Positions 10,301 to 17,910 of a stretch of DNA of 64,000 nucleotides are shown piece by piece. Both the position numbers and the translations under genes were made by a program. The stretch is taken from the NCBI RefSeq assembly GCF_937952055.1, contig NZ_CALFYO010000021.1:434001-498000 (forward strand), read 5' to 3'. The stretch's first letter is position 1, and every line of letters begins with the position of its first letter. The stretch comes from an uncultured Piscinibacter sp. Lineage in GTDB: Bacteria > Pseudomonadota > Gammaproteobacteria > Burkholderiales > Burkholderiaceae_C. Below the pieces are notes generated by a model, which was given only the letters and a program-made list of their open reading frames with translations, was not told where the DNA came from and searched no databases.

Positions 10301-10451
10301 CGCTGGCCGTGGCTGGGCTAGGCGCGACAGTGCCTATGAGGCGGCTCGCCGGAGCTGTCGGCCGGCTTTGAGCTGTCGCGTAGCCTGTGAAGGCAATCAC
10401 GGCAGCCAGTGCGACCAGGCTCCGCGTCACATGTGGGGTGAAATCTCGCAT
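7362..10451 (-). CDS. Secreted subtilisin-like (S8) serine protease with PA insert
   Basis: The 1029-residue protein starts at ATG 10451 with a signal peptide (LVALAAVIAFTGYATAQ) and an inhibitor-I9-like propeptide (about 45-130, VEVVVKLSDAPLAQAQ). The catalytic domain carries Asp in VAVLDSGVDYTH, His in EGHGTHVADIIAG and Ser in GGTSGAAPMVSGAAA, a GTSGAAP variant of the usual GTSMASP. A protease-associated domain is inserted before the Ser motif (VALIDRGACSVSLKVDRAQKAGALAVIIANN). About 400 residues of beta-rich C-terminal region follow. It probably digests extracellular protein. Family proteases of this layout are usually exported and self-processed. It is single in its region, and its island location suggests acquisition. 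Confidence 0.9.
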   Translation of the reverse strand: MRDFTPHVTRSLVALAAVIAFTGYATAQSRPTAPASRLIGTVAPSPATASGKVEVVVKLSDAPLAQAQGAAAKQRGGAMSRSQSQAYVQSLRGKQDDAMTQIRALGGVELARVSKALNAVIVSIDANRMSAVAQIPGVTSVRAVGSYRLDLADTVPYIGAAAAQIAGRDGSGVRVAVLDSGVDYTHKNLGGPGTVADYSACYAQRDMAPSGACASYFGPTAPKVVGGFDFVGEQWPTLGDRTEDPNPIDFEGHGTHVADIIAGKSADGTHKGVAPGASVYAVKVCSAVATSCNGVALLKAMDFALDPDGDGDISDAVDVVNMSLGSSYGQKEDDLSEASANAVRYGVVVVVSAGNSADRPYIVGSPSSTPEVISVAQTQVPSALAFPLVVTGITPSTISNTATVEWAPIGSGFSGAVVRLGRGCPADSISAGSPADPYFNGNSPTGKVALIDRGACSVSLKVDRAQKAGALAVIIANNAAGDPPSFSFGGGDLPMVPTIIISQADGNRIKAALGATGVNPAVVASVSSAVTVPLVGSMVASSSRGPSYSYNAIKPDIGAPGASVSAIAGTGTGTEAFGGTSGAAPMVSGAAAILVQAFPTRSPAEIKAALMNSAETNILTNPATLPGVLAPITRIGAGEVRVDRALASTVAAWDTEDLTGSLSFGYTSATKNSTLTRKVTVHNYGAGTRRLSIAPSFRYADDEASGAVSVNAPASISVPGNGSASFNVQLRVDASKLPAWTLNGGSQGGNGPRLQSVEFDGYLALSDGTGTITMPWHVLPQKSSDIVPSSTSVAAGGSLTLANQGAAPSDVSVFSLTGTSGRVPVSTYPDAGDNFAVIDLKSVGVRAAGANLQFAINTFGERAHPNYPAEFDIYIDTNGDGSPDFVAYNLENGAFASSGQNVVGVVNLATGASGVFFFTGADLNSANAVLTVPMSFLGITPSSKITFSIYAFDNYFTGNLTDYVENMTYTPGTPRYTAADVTVPAGGSSPLSVQSVAGGDTASPSQSGLLLFYSDGRRKNEAQTILVTP

Positions 10452-10921
10452 CGTTCGTACTCCAACAATGGTGATTGTCGTGACGTTGTCCTGCCGGTTG
10501 CCCAAGCGCCGGTGATGCCGGGCCGCGCCGCTGCTCGGGAAGTCTGAGCATTGCACTCCCGGACTGGCTCCATAGCACCCGAGGTTTCCCGTGACTGGGT
10601 CACCCTGACGGGCGCACACCCCCCCCGATCAAGGGGGGTTCGGTTGGTACTGCTGACCCAGGGCCGGGCGATCAGCCACGCGGCAGTACCGATGTCGGGG
10701 TCGAGCGCGCCGTGGTGGCGCCGTTGGTCGCGTGTAAAGGCGCATCCACGCAGGGTGATGTCACCGTCAGAGTTCAGGCAAGTTTCGATCGAAGGGCAGG
10801 CGTGCGGTGGCCAGAATTTTTGTACCGGCACCGGGTCGGGATTGCCAGTTCACCCCGTGCCCAGACGGATGTTGGTTGGCGAGCCACGCCAACAACTCGC
10901 CGTGTGCCCGCTCTTAACAGC
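10452..10921. other. Non-coding upstream region of the protease with a C/G hairpin
   Basis: There are 470 bases between the divergent protease gene and the truncated nuclease gene. A hairpin of C6/G6 around gatcaa lies at 10621-10638. The frames here have no family features. The promoter of the protease should be in this stretch but I could not pick it out with confidence. Confidence 0.4.
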
Positions 10922-11935
10922 CTCCATCGTGTAGACACGCCGTTCTCTGAGCGAAGCGCTGGCTTCGTCTGGTTCATCTCGTTCCTTGTGAAGTTCGCTC
11001 GTGTCAAGGAATCGCAGCAGCCTGTCGTGCTCCTGCTCGATGAACCTGGGCTAACGTTGCATGGCAAAGCTCAAGCCGACCTCATGCGCTTCTTCAAAGA
11101 GAAGCTGGCACCGCACCATCAAATCGTCTACTCCACTCACTCACCGTTCATGGTGCCAGCTGACGATCTTGCCTCGGTCAGGATCGTGGAAGACCAAGTC
11201 GAACTCAAAGGGCAACGACGTGTTCCGCTCGTGACCAAGATTCGGAACGACGTCTTGTCTCGTGACCCCGACACGATCTTTCCGCTCCAGGGCGCACTCG
11301 GCTACGACATGACCCAATCACTGTTCGTCGGGAAGAACACGCTCTTGGTTGAGGGGCCAGGAGACATCCTCTACATCCAGGCATTGTCGGACGCTCTTCG
11401 ACGCCGAGGTCGAACAGGACTGGACACGCGATGGACCATCTGCCCGGCCGGTGGCATCGACAAAATATCTCCCTTCGTGGCTCTGTTTGCAGGCAACGCA
11501 CTTCACGTTGCCGCGCTCGCTGATCAAGCCGCGGGAGACAAGAAGAAGATCGAGTTGATGCGGCGAAGCGAGGTCCTCGCTGCGGGTCACTTCCACACGA
11601 TGGCGGACTTTCTTCGACGCCCCGAAGGTGACACAGAAGACTTGTTCGAGCCAGAAGTGTTTGCGGCCTTGCTGAACGATTGCTACTCGCTGGACGGAAC
11701 GCACAAGCTCACCGCAGCGAAGCTCGCAGCCGCCGACGCTTCCACCACAAGGCTGCTAAAGCAAGCAGAAGCTGCGTTCAAGGTGATGCCAAGCACCATT
11801 CCAATGTTCGACCACTTCACGCCTGCGGCATGGCTGATACGGAATCCGAAGTTCACCGACGCGAAGACTGCGGCGATGAGCGCCACGCTTGATCGCGCCG
11901 AGACCGTGTTCAAGACATACAGCGACCTGCTGTGA
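10922..11935 (+). pseudogene. OLD-family ATP-dependent nuclease, 5'-truncated (ABC C-half plus TOPRIM)
   Basis: Family-like sequence begins at RVDTPFSERSAGFVWF (about 10928). It shows the Walker B motif VVLLLDEPGLTLHGKAQ, the switch His in IVYSTHSPFMV, and a TOPRIM-like domain starting NTLLVEGPGDILYIQALSDAL. The Walker A P-loop, which should lie some 200-400 residues upstream, is absent, and the frame upstream (10712-10920) looks unrelated. OLD and Gabija-type nucleases act in phage defence. No UvrD-like partner follows; the island ends 193 bases later. A 337-residue remnant could only be translated from an upstream fused start, so I call it a pseudogene. Confidence 0.8.
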
Positions 11936-12073
11936 AGGACTTGGACGAGCCCAGTGCCGGACAAAGCTGCGTAGCGCACGCCAAGACGCAAGGAGTCGAA
12001 CTGGCGGGCTGGGTCTGCAGCGAGACGGCACCAGCGCAGCGCATACGCTCTGCTTACTGCGAACCCAAGAAGC

Positions 12074-12109
12074 AAAAAAGCACTTACTGCGCTTGCGCTG
12101 TAAGTGCTT
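12074..12109 (-). terminator. Rho-independent terminator of the tRNA-Lys pair, supplied by the island
   Basis: AAGCACTTAC and GTAAGTGCTT (12078-12087 and 12100-12109) pair perfectly. An inner GCGC/GCGC stem extends the hairpin after one mismatch. On the minus strand the hairpin is followed by six T (complement of 12074-12079). It lies 19 bases beyond the CCA of tRNA-Lys(CTT) and inside the island, so the island brought a replacement terminator. Confidence 0.88.
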
Positions 12110-12127
12110 CTTTCCAAAAGGAAATTC

Positions 12128-12175
12128 TTGGTGGGCCCTGTAGGATTCGAACCTACGACCAACGGATTAAGAGTC
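12128..12175 (-). repeat. Right attachment site within the intact tRNA-Lys(CTT)
   Basis: This 48-bp stretch is identical to 1354-1401. The crossover lies between the anticodon loop and the 3' end of the tRNA gene. The tRNA is complete on this side, so the island inserted 3' of it and rebuilt it. Confidence 0.93.
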
Positions 12176-12204
12176 CGCTGCTCTACCAACTGAGCTAAGA
12201 GCCC
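12129..12204 (-). tRNA. tRNA-Lys(CTT)
   Basis: The 76-nt gene begins GGGCTCTTAGCTCAG and ends GGGCCCACCA. The acceptor stem pairs GGGCTCT with AGGGCCC (one G-U). The anticodon loop CTCTTAA gives anticodon CTT, reading AAG. The CCA is encoded. Its 3' part is the island attachment site. It follows tRNA-Lys(TTT) after 19 bases and is probably co-transcribed with it. Confidence 0.96.
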
Positions 12205-12223
12205 GAAATCTTGCCACCTTCGG

Positions 12224-12299
12224 TGGTGGGTCGTGCAGGATTCGAACCTGCGACCAACGGATTAAAAGTCCGCTGCTCTACCAACTGAGCTAACGACCC
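12224..12299 (-). tRNA. tRNA-Lys(TTT)
   Basis: The 76-nt gene begins GGGTCGTTAGCTCAG and ends ACGACCCACCA with encoded CCA. The anticodon loop CTTTTAA gives TTT. It shares its D and anticodon arms with the neighbouring tRNA-Lys(CTT), but its acceptor stem and part of the T arm differ, so the island repeat does not extend to it. Confidence 0.96.
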
Positions 12300-12311
12300 G
12301 AAAAGCCTGCG

Positions 12312-12317
12312 ATTATA
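12312..12317 (-). promoter_or_regulatory. -10 element of the tRNA-Lys promoter
   Basis: A perfect TATAAT on the minus strand lies 12 bases before the 5' end of tRNA-Lys(TTT), the usual distance for a tRNA promoter. No good -35 hexamer is visible 16-18 bases upstream. Confidence 0.6.
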
Positions 12318-12337
12318 TAGCGGCTTGGTGCGAGCCC

Positions 12338-13120
12338 TCAGCTCCCGACAGCCGCACATTCTAGCGCAATCTGTGCCGCCACCATGCCGAAGGTCGCGGT
12401 GACGCTCGCTGTCGAACCGTAGCCGTGGCAGCTGAGATTGGCCTCCACGTCGCAGTCCTGCGCCGGCGCCCGCACCGGCTCGCGCGAGAACACGCAGCGC
12501 ACGCCCATGCTGCCCTTGCGCTCGGCACCATGCAGCTGGCGCAGGCGCTGACGGAGCGCCGCGAGCAGCGGGTCGTGCGTCGCAGCGGCGAGGTCGTCCA
12601 CCTCCACCGCCTGCGGCCGGCGCTTGCCGCCCGCCGCACCGACGACGACCAGCGATGCACGGGTGGCCAGCGACCACGCCGCGATCGCCAGCTTGGCGCG
12701 CAGCTGGTCGCAGGCGTCGATCACCATGTCCACCTCCCGGGGCAGCACGGCGGGCCAATTGTCCGGCTGCGCGAACTCCTCGACCTCGTGCACGCGGCAC
12801 TGCGGGTGGATGTCGGCAATGCGCTCGGCCAGCGCACGCACCTTGGCCATGCCCAGGGTGCTGCCCAGCGCTTGCACCTGGCGGTTGATGTTCGACTCGG
12901 CCACGTGGTCAAGGTCGACCAGCGTCAACTCGGCCACGCCGCTGCGCGCCAGCACCTCGGCCGCCCACGATCCCACGCCTCCCACGCCGACCACCGCGAT
13001 GCGCGCCGCGCGGATGCGCGCATAGGCCTCGTCGCCGTACAGTCGCCGCAGACCGCCGAAGCGCCGTTCCGGCTCGGCCTCGCCGGCGGTCGCCGGCAAT
13101 ACGCTCGTCGCGGCGCTCAT
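12338..13120 (-). CDS. tcdA: tRNA threonylcarbamoyladenosine dehydratase (ThiF/E1-like)
   Basis: TcdA (CsdL) dehydrates t6A37 of ANN-decoding tRNAs to the cyclic ct6A form using ATP. The protein shows the E1-type fold: FGGLRRLYGDEAYARIRAARIAVVG, the nucleotide loop VGGVGSW, LVDLDHVAESNINRQ, and the family region HPQCRVHEVEEF. The start chosen is ATG 13120, which overlaps the TGA of the upstream transporter gene (ATGA), indicating translational coupling. About 260 residues is normal. Two substrate tRNAs (tRNA-Lys) lie directly downstream, probably by chance. Confidence 0.9.
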   Translation of the reverse strand: MSAATSVLPATAGEAEPERRFGGLRRLYGDEAYARIRAARIAVVGVGGVGSWAAEVLARSGVAELTLVDLDHVAESNINRQVQALGSTLGMAKVRALAERIADIHPQCRVHEVEEFAQPDNWPAVLPREVDMVIDACDQLRAKLAIAAWSLATRASLVVVGAAGGKRRPQAVEVDDLAAATHDPLLAALRQRLRQLHGAERKGSMGVRCVFSREPVRAPAQDCDVEANLSCHGYGSTASVTATFGMVAAQIALECAAVGS

Positions 13121-14232
13121 GCCGAGCGCTCGACGCGCCAGAACTGGAACCTCAGCCCCGCCACCGCCCCGGCGACGATCGCCGCCACGGCCACGAAACT
13201 CGTCAGGCTGAGCGTCGACAGGCCGGAGAGCCCCTGGCCGATCGTGCAACCCATCGCAGTGACGCCACCAACGCCCATCAACGCCGCGCCGATCAGGTGG
13301 TCGGCGGTGTCCTGGGCATCACGGAAGCCCTCCCAGCGGAAACTGCCCGAGGCCAGCGCGTACGCCGCCGAGCCGACCACCACGCCGACCGTGGTGACGA
13401 TGGCGATGGTCAGCAGCTTGCTCCTGTCGCTGAAGAAGATCAGCCAATCGATCGTGTAGGCCGTCGGCGAGACGAAGGTGAACGACTCCATGCGTCGAGA
13501 GTTGGTGGCGACGAAGGCCTCCTGCAGCGTGTTCGGATCTTCGGCGACGTAGCCGAGGCGTCCCGACACCCACCACAGTGCGACGACGGTCGCACCCAGG
13601 CCCAGCCCGCCGAGCAGGTTGTCGGCGCTGCGGCCCTCGCGTCGCATCAGCGCCCAGCCGAGCAGCATCGCTCCCAGCCCGCCACCGACGACCATTGCCA
13701 TGGTCGTGCGTGCCGTGCCGGTGGCCGCGGCCAGGAACGAGGGCAGATCCTGCCCTGCGGCCAGCTCGATCGCCACGGCATCCACGGTATTGACCCGCAG
13801 CACCGCGGTGACTCCGCGCAAGGTCGCGAAGGCGGCGATGCCGAGCACGAAGAACACCACCAGCGACTTCAGGTTGCCGCCGCCGATGCGCACCAGCGTC
13901 TTGCTGCCGCAGCCCGAGGCCAGCACCATGCCGAATCCGAACATCAGGCCACCGATCAGCGCCGACAGCCAGATGAAGCGCGGCCCGGCATAGACGGTGT
14001 CGGCGGCCTCCAGCCAGCCCAGCGCCACCATCGCGTTGAAGCCCACCATGGCCACACCCATGGCGGCGACCCACATGCGCATGCGCGACCAGTCCCCCAT
14101 GGTCATGATGTCCGAGACCGCCCCCATGGTGCAGAAGTGGGTGCGCTGCGCGATCGCGCCGAACACCACCGCCAGCGCAAAGGCGGCCCAGAGCACGATA
14201 CGGCTCAGGGCCGCGAGATCGACGTCTTGCAT
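13117..14232 (-). CDS. YeeE/YedE family (TsuA-like) sulfur-compound transporter
   Basis: The 371-residue polytopic membrane protein carries the three conserved Cys motifs of the YeeE/TsuA family: RTHFCTMG near residue 32, SGCGSKTLVR near 107 and MGCTIGQG near 337. In this family the cysteines line a path that passes thiosulfate or a related sulfur species into the cytoplasm. It contains both halves of the fold in one chain. It overlaps tcdA by four bases. The exact substrate is inferred from the family. Confidence 0.88.
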   Translation of the reverse strand: MQDVDLAALSRIVLWAAFALAVVFGAIAQRTHFCTMGAVSDIMTMGDWSRMRMWVAAMGVAMVGFNAMVALGWLEAADTVYAGPRFIWLSALIGGLMFGFGMVLASGCGSKTLVRIGGGNLKSLVVFFVLGIAAFATLRGVTAVLRVNTVDAVAIELAAGQDLPSFLAAATGTARTTMAMVVGGGLGAMLLGWALMRREGRSADNLLGGLGLGATVVALWWVSGRLGYVAEDPNTLQEAFVATNSRRMESFTFVSPTAYTIDWLIFFSDRSKLLTIAIVTTVGVVVGSAAYALASGSFRWEGFRDAQDTADHLIGAALMGVGGVTAMGCTIGQGLSGLSTLSLTSFVAVAAIVAGAVAGLRFQFWRVERSA

Positions 14233-14287
14233 GCCGCGATTCTATGCAGCGCCCCCGGCGCCACCCCGCTGTCGCGGCGGTTCGCGC

Positions 14288-15067
14288 CTACTTCAGCGAC
14301 GCCAGTCGCTCGCGGCCGGCCTGCGCGGCCTCGGACTTCGGATAGGCCTGCACGAGTTCGCCAATGGTCTTGCGTGCCCCGCGCGGATCCTTCAGCTCGA
14401 TCTGGCAGTTGGCGATGGCGAGCATCGCCTCCGGTGCCTTCGGGTGCTCGGGGCTCGAGGACAGCAACGAACGGAAGGAGGCGATCGCCTCCTTGTACTG
14501 ACGCTGGCCGTACTGTGCATTGCCCAGCCAGAAGGTGGCCGAGCTGGCGTAGCCGCTCAGCGGGTAGCGACGCAGGAACGACGACAGGCCTGCCGAAGCC
14601 GCGACGAAATCGCCCGAGCGGATCTGCGCGAACGCCTCGTCGTACAGCCGCTTCTCCTCCGGATCGGCGAGAAACTGCTTTTCGTCCAGCGTGACGCTCA
14701 CCGGCTCGAGCCTGCGGATGCGCTCGTCGATGCCGGTCTGCACGTCCTTGCTCTTGCGCTGCAGTTCGGCGACGTCGCGCGCGATCTGCTCGTCCTGGCC
14801 GCGCATCCTCGCCACCTCGGCGCGCATCGCCTCGATCTGGTTGTTCAGGTCGAGCAGGCTGCGCTTGAGCTGCGAGAGCTGGTCGGCCATCTGCGCATTC
14901 AGCTCGGCCTGCTTGGCGCGGTGCACCTCGTTGCTCTGCTCGAGCTTCTGGCGCAGGTCGAGGATGGCCTTGCGGGCCTCGTCGTCGTCGAACAGGCCGG
15001 CGTGCGCCGGCGCGATCAACGCGCCGGCCAGGCCCAGCACCGCGAACGTTCGCAGGATGACCGACAT
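14288..15067 (-). CDS. cpoB: Cell division coordinator CpoB (YbgF)
   Basis: CpoB is a periplasmic protein that works with the Tol-Pal system to coordinate outer-membrane constriction with septal peptidoglycan synthesis. The 259-residue protein has a signal peptide (VLGLAGALIAPAHA), a coiled-coil region (about 30-110) that trimerises family members, and TPR repeats in the C-terminal half (LYDEAFAQIRSGDFVAA, FWLGNAQYGQRQYKEAI, MLAIANCQIELKDP). It is the last gene of the tolB-pal-cpoB run, 13 bases after pal. Confidence 0.93.
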   Translation of the reverse strand: MSVILRTFAVLGLAGALIAPAHAGLFDDDEARKAILDLRQKLEQSNEVHRAKQAELNAQMADQLSQLKRSLLDLNNQIEAMRAEVARMRGQDEQIARDVAELQRKSKDVQTGIDERIRRLEPVSVTLDEKQFLADPEEKRLYDEAFAQIRSGDFVAASAGLSSFLRRYPLSGYASSATFWLGNAQYGQRQYKEAIASFRSLLSSSPEHPKAPEAMLAIANCQIELKDPRGARKTIGELVQAYPKSEAAQAGRERLASLK

Positions 15068-15080
15068 CGGCTTCTCCGCT

Positions 15081-15635
15081 TCAACGGTAGACGAGTTCGG
15101 CGCGGCGGTTCTTCGCCCACGCCGATTCGTCGCTGCCCTGCACCGCCGGGCGCTCCTTGCCGAAACTCACCGCCTCCATCTGGCTGTCGGCAGCGCCGAG
15201 CAACGCCAATGCGCGCTGCACGGCCTCGGCGCGCTTCTGGCCCAGAGCGAGGTTGTACTCGCGCCCACCGCGCTCGTCGGTGTGCCCCTCGATGGTGACC
15301 TTCTTCTTGCGGTCGGCGCTGAGCACCTTGGCGTTTGCCTCGACCGTGGTGCGGTACTGGTCCTTGACGACGTAGCTGTCGAAGTCGAAGAACACCACGC
15401 GCGGCAGATTGCTCATCGCGGCAGCGTCCGCCTTGGCCAGGTCCACCGGCGTGACCTGGCTCTGCGAGGTGCCGGACGACGCGCCGCCGGCACCCGCCGT
15501 GGAGCCGGTTGTGCTGCGCGACTCGACCGGTGCCTTGCCTTCGTCCAGCGGGGTGCTCGAGCAGCCCGCCAGGACGGCAGCAGCGATCAGTGCCAGCGCA
15601 GCCTTGGGCCAAGGGTTCGTGTGCGTCGCGTTCAT
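15081..15635 (-). CDS. pal: Peptidoglycan-associated lipoprotein Pal
   Basis: This outer-membrane lipoprotein binds peptidoglycan and TolB. The start at ATG 15635 has a GAGGAG ribosome binding site and gives a lipoprotein signal with lipobox LAGC (mature Cys near residue 25). An OmpA-like domain follows with VVFFDFDSYVVKDQYR, the diaminopimelate-binding region EGHTDERGGREYNLALGQKRA and a conserved NRRAELVYR end. Its 184 residues are typical. A longer frame to 15797 lacks a signal and is rejected. Confidence 0.95.
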   Translation of the reverse strand: MNATHTNPWPKAALALIAAAVLAGCSSTPLDEGKAPVESRSTTGSTAGAGGASSGTSQSQVTPVDLAKADAAAMSNLPRVVFFDFDSYVVKDQYRTTVEANAKVLSADRKKKVTIEGHTDERGGREYNLALGQKRAEAVQRALALLGAADSQMEAVSFGKERPAVQGSDESAWAKNRRAELVYR

Positions 15636-15720
15636 GGAATGCTCCTCTTCGGATGGAATGGTCGTTGCCGCAACGCGCGGCGGGTTGGGACACGGGAAGG
15701 CCGAGGGCGCCATCGTGCGC

Positions 15721-16998
15721 TCAGCGGCCGTACGGACTCCAGGTGGGCTCGCGCACGTCGGCCGTGGTCGACACCAGCCGCGCCTTGATCTTGCCATCCA
15801 GCGTGGTGGTCATCAACACGTCGCGGCCGCCGGCGCGCGTGGCGTAGATGAGCAGCTTGCCGTTCGGCGCGAAGCTCGGGCTCTCGTCGTCGCTGGTGTC
15901 GGTCAGCGGCACCGGCTGCGCACCCGGCGTGCCAAGGTCCAGCGTGTGCAGCTTGAAGCTGTTGCCCTGACGCGAGACATAGGCGAGCGTTCGCCCGTCG
16001 GGACTGATTGCCGGGCTGATGTTGTAGCTGCCGGCGAACGTGATGCGCTCGACGCCGCCGCCACCCGCCGCCACGCGATAGACCTGCGGACCGCCGCCGC
16101 GGTCGCTGACGAAGTACAGCCGCTTGCCGTCCGGCCAATCGAACACCGGCTCGGTGTCGATCGCCTGGCTGCTGGTGAGCCGACGCACGTTGCCGCCATT
16201 GCGATCCAGCAGATAGAGCTGCGAGCCGCCGTCGCGCGACAGCGTCGCGGCGAGCGTCTGGCCGTCGGGGGCCCAGGCCGGCGCGCTGTTCGAGCCGCGG
16301 AAGTTGGCGAGCTGGCGGCGCTTGCCGCTCATCACCTCCTGCGCGTAGACCACCGCCTTCTGGCTTTCGAAGGACACGTAGGCCAGTTCGCGGCCATCGG
16401 GCGACCAGGCCGGCGAGATGATCGGCTCGGGGCTGTTCAACGCCACCTGTCCACCCTCGCCGTCCGCATCCGCCACGCGCAGCGTGTAGCGGCCGCCACC
16501 ACGCGTGACGTAGGCAATGCGCGTGGAGAACACGCCCTTGTCGCCGGTGAGCTTCTCATAGATGTAGTCGGCGATGCGGTGCGCGGCCAGGCGCAGGTCG
16601 GCCGGGTCGACGGCGCTGGCCTGGCCGCCGATCTCGCTGCCCTTGACCACGTCCCAGAGCTTGAAGCGCACGTCGAAGCGACCATCGGCGAGGCGGTGCA
16701 CCGAGCCGGCGGCGAGCGCGTCGACGCTGCGGCCGCGCCAGTCCCCCATCGCCGGGCGCGCGGTCTCGTCGATGGCCACGCCGTCGGCTTCGATGGGGCG
16801 GAAGAAGCCGCTGCGCTCGAGGTCGGCGCGGATGATCGCCGAGACCTGCTGCGGCGCCTTGTCCTCGTCGCGAAAGCGCGGCACGGCGATCGGCAGCTGC
16901 GTGGTGCCCACGCCAGAGATCTCGACGCGGAACTGGGCGAAGGACGGCAGCGCGAAGCCGGCCATTCCCGCGGACAACAGGTTTCTTCTTGTCAGCAT
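15721..16998 (-). CDS. tolB: Tol-Pal system protein TolB
   Basis: This periplasmic beta-propeller protein links TolA with Pal. The 425-residue product starts MLTRRNLLSAGMAGFALPSFAQ, a signal with a Tat-like TRRNLLS motif, then the N-terminal domain (ISGVGTTQLPIAVPRF) and five or six propeller blades with repeated SPAWSPDGRELAY-type motifs. pal follows after 85 bases. tolQRA are not upstream, where a glycosyltransferase gene lies, so the Tol operon is split in this organism. Confidence 0.95.
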   Translation of the reverse strand: MLTRRNLLSAGMAGFALPSFAQFRVEISGVGTTQLPIAVPRFRDEDKAPQQVSAIIRADLERSGFFRPIEADGVAIDETARPAMGDWRGRSVDALAAGSVHRLADGRFDVRFKLWDVVKGSEIGGQASAVDPADLRLAAHRIADYIYEKLTGDKGVFSTRIAYVTRGGGRYTLRVADADGEGGQVALNSPEPIISPAWSPDGRELAYVSFESQKAVVYAQEVMSGKRRQLANFRGSNSAPAWAPDGQTLAATLSRDGGSQLYLLDRNGGNVRRLTSSQAIDTEPVFDWPDGKRLYFVSDRGGGPQVYRVAAGGGGVERITFAGSYNISPAISPDGRTLAYVSRQGNSFKLHTLDLGTPGAQPVPLTDTSDDESPSFAPNGKLLIYATRAGGRDVLMTTTLDGKIKARLVSTTADVREPTWSPYGR

Positions 16999-17030
16999 GG
17001 CGGGAGAAGACTCCGGGATTGCAGAGGAGT

Positions 17031-17837
17031 TCAACTTGATTGCGGGCCGGCCACCCCGGCCAGCGCCATCTTCAGGTGTCGGTAGTAGGTGCCTTCGGCG
17101 ATGTAGACCGCGAGCACGAAGCCCAGGCGCCCGTCGAGGAAACCGCGCTTGAGCAGGTAGCTGCGCACGAACGCCCACAGCCCGTGACCGAGCGCGCTGC
17201 CCAGGCTGCTGCGACGGCCCGCGCGCACGCGGTCGCGCGCCCGGCCGGTGGTGTAGCGGTTCATCTTGTCCAGCGCGTCTTCCAGGCTCGGCATGGTGTG
17301 GTGCAACAGATCCCCTTCGAGCCGGTCGACGCGGCCCTCGACGATCACGCGCTCGTGCACCAGGTCCTCGGTGAAGCGCCCGTGGCCACGGCGGAACAGG
17401 CGCAGCACGCGGTCCGGGTACCAATCGCCGTGGCGCATCCATTGACCACAGAAGCTGGACAGACGCGACAGCTCAAAGCCGAGTGTCGCATCATCGGAGG
17501 CCGTTTCCGACGCGAAATCTTGACCGCTTGTATCCGCGACGACGCGCTGGATCGCCGCCGCCAGCGGCGCGCTGACGCGCTCGTCGGCGTCGAGGCTGAG
17601 CACCCACGTGCCCTTCGCGCGGGCCAGCGCCCTGCCCTTCTGCACGCCGAAGCCCGGCCAGTCGGAGGTCTCGACGACCTCGGCGCCGAAGCGCCTGGCC
17701 AGCTCCCGCGTGCCATCGCTGCTGCCCGAGTCGACCACGATCCACTCGTCGGCGAAGGCCACGGACGCCAGGCAGGCCTCGATGTTGTGCGCCTCGTTCT
17801 TGGTGATCAGGATGACGGAGAGTCGGGGCTGGGTCAT
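17031..17837 (-). CDS. Glycosyltransferase family 2, WaaE/KdtX-like
   Basis: The 268-residue protein starts at ATG 17837 (MTQPRLSVILITKNEAHNIEACL). It shows the GT-A nucleotide-sugar fold with VVDSGSSDGT, LSLDADERVS as the metal-binding motif, and family features FCGQWMRHGDWYPDRVLRLFRRGHGRF and DLLHHTMPSLEDALDKMNRY. Relatives add a hexose to the inner core of LPS. It is divergent from msbA by 73 bases, consistent with a role in lipid A-core assembly at the inner membrane. Confidence 0.87.
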   Translation of the reverse strand: MTQPRLSVILITKNEAHNIEACLASVAFADEWIVVDSGSSDGTRELARRFGAEVVETSDWPGFGVQKGRALARAKGTWVLSLDADERVSAPLAAAIQRVVADTSGQDFASETASDDATLGFELSRLSSFCGQWMRHGDWYPDRVLRLFRRGHGRFTEDLVHERVIVEGRVDRLEGDLLHHTMPSLEDALDKMNRYTTGRARDRVRAGRRSSLGSALGHGLWAFVRSYLLKRGFLDGRLGFVLAVYIAEGTYYRHLKMALAGVAGPQSS

Positions 17838-17910
17838 GGGGGCGCGCGCCGTGGCTGCGCGGCCGATTGTAGGCAGGGCCCGCAGGGGGGGCGGCGCATA
17901 ATCGCGCGCC

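Larger units (their letters stand above)
1354..12175. mobile_element. Genomic island integrated in tRNA-Lys(CTT)
   Basis: The element is bounded by the 48-bp direct repeats and is about 10.8 kb from repeat to repeat. It contains a broken P4-like integrase near the left end, a dioxygenase and MFS transporter pair, an IS91-type relic, a secreted subtilase and a truncated OLD-type nuclease gene. Non-coding spacers of 0.5-1 kb are much longer than in the rest of the window. With the integrase dead, the island is probably fixed. I see no conjugation or replication genes. Confidence 0.9.

Noticed and set aside
9315..10547. 410-residue plus-strand frame inside the protease gene
   Set aside because: It is antisense to the well-supported S8 protease and rich in Arg/Val/Ala with no motifs.
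10621..10638. C6/G6 hairpin as a terminator
   Set aside because: It lies between divergent genes with no upstream transcript to end and no T-run; kept only as a note.
11932..12198. Open frame running from the nuclease stop through tRNA-Lys, ending CRIRTYDQRIKSPLLYQLS
   Set aside because: Its end is a translated tRNA, a known annotation artefact. The frame has no domain.
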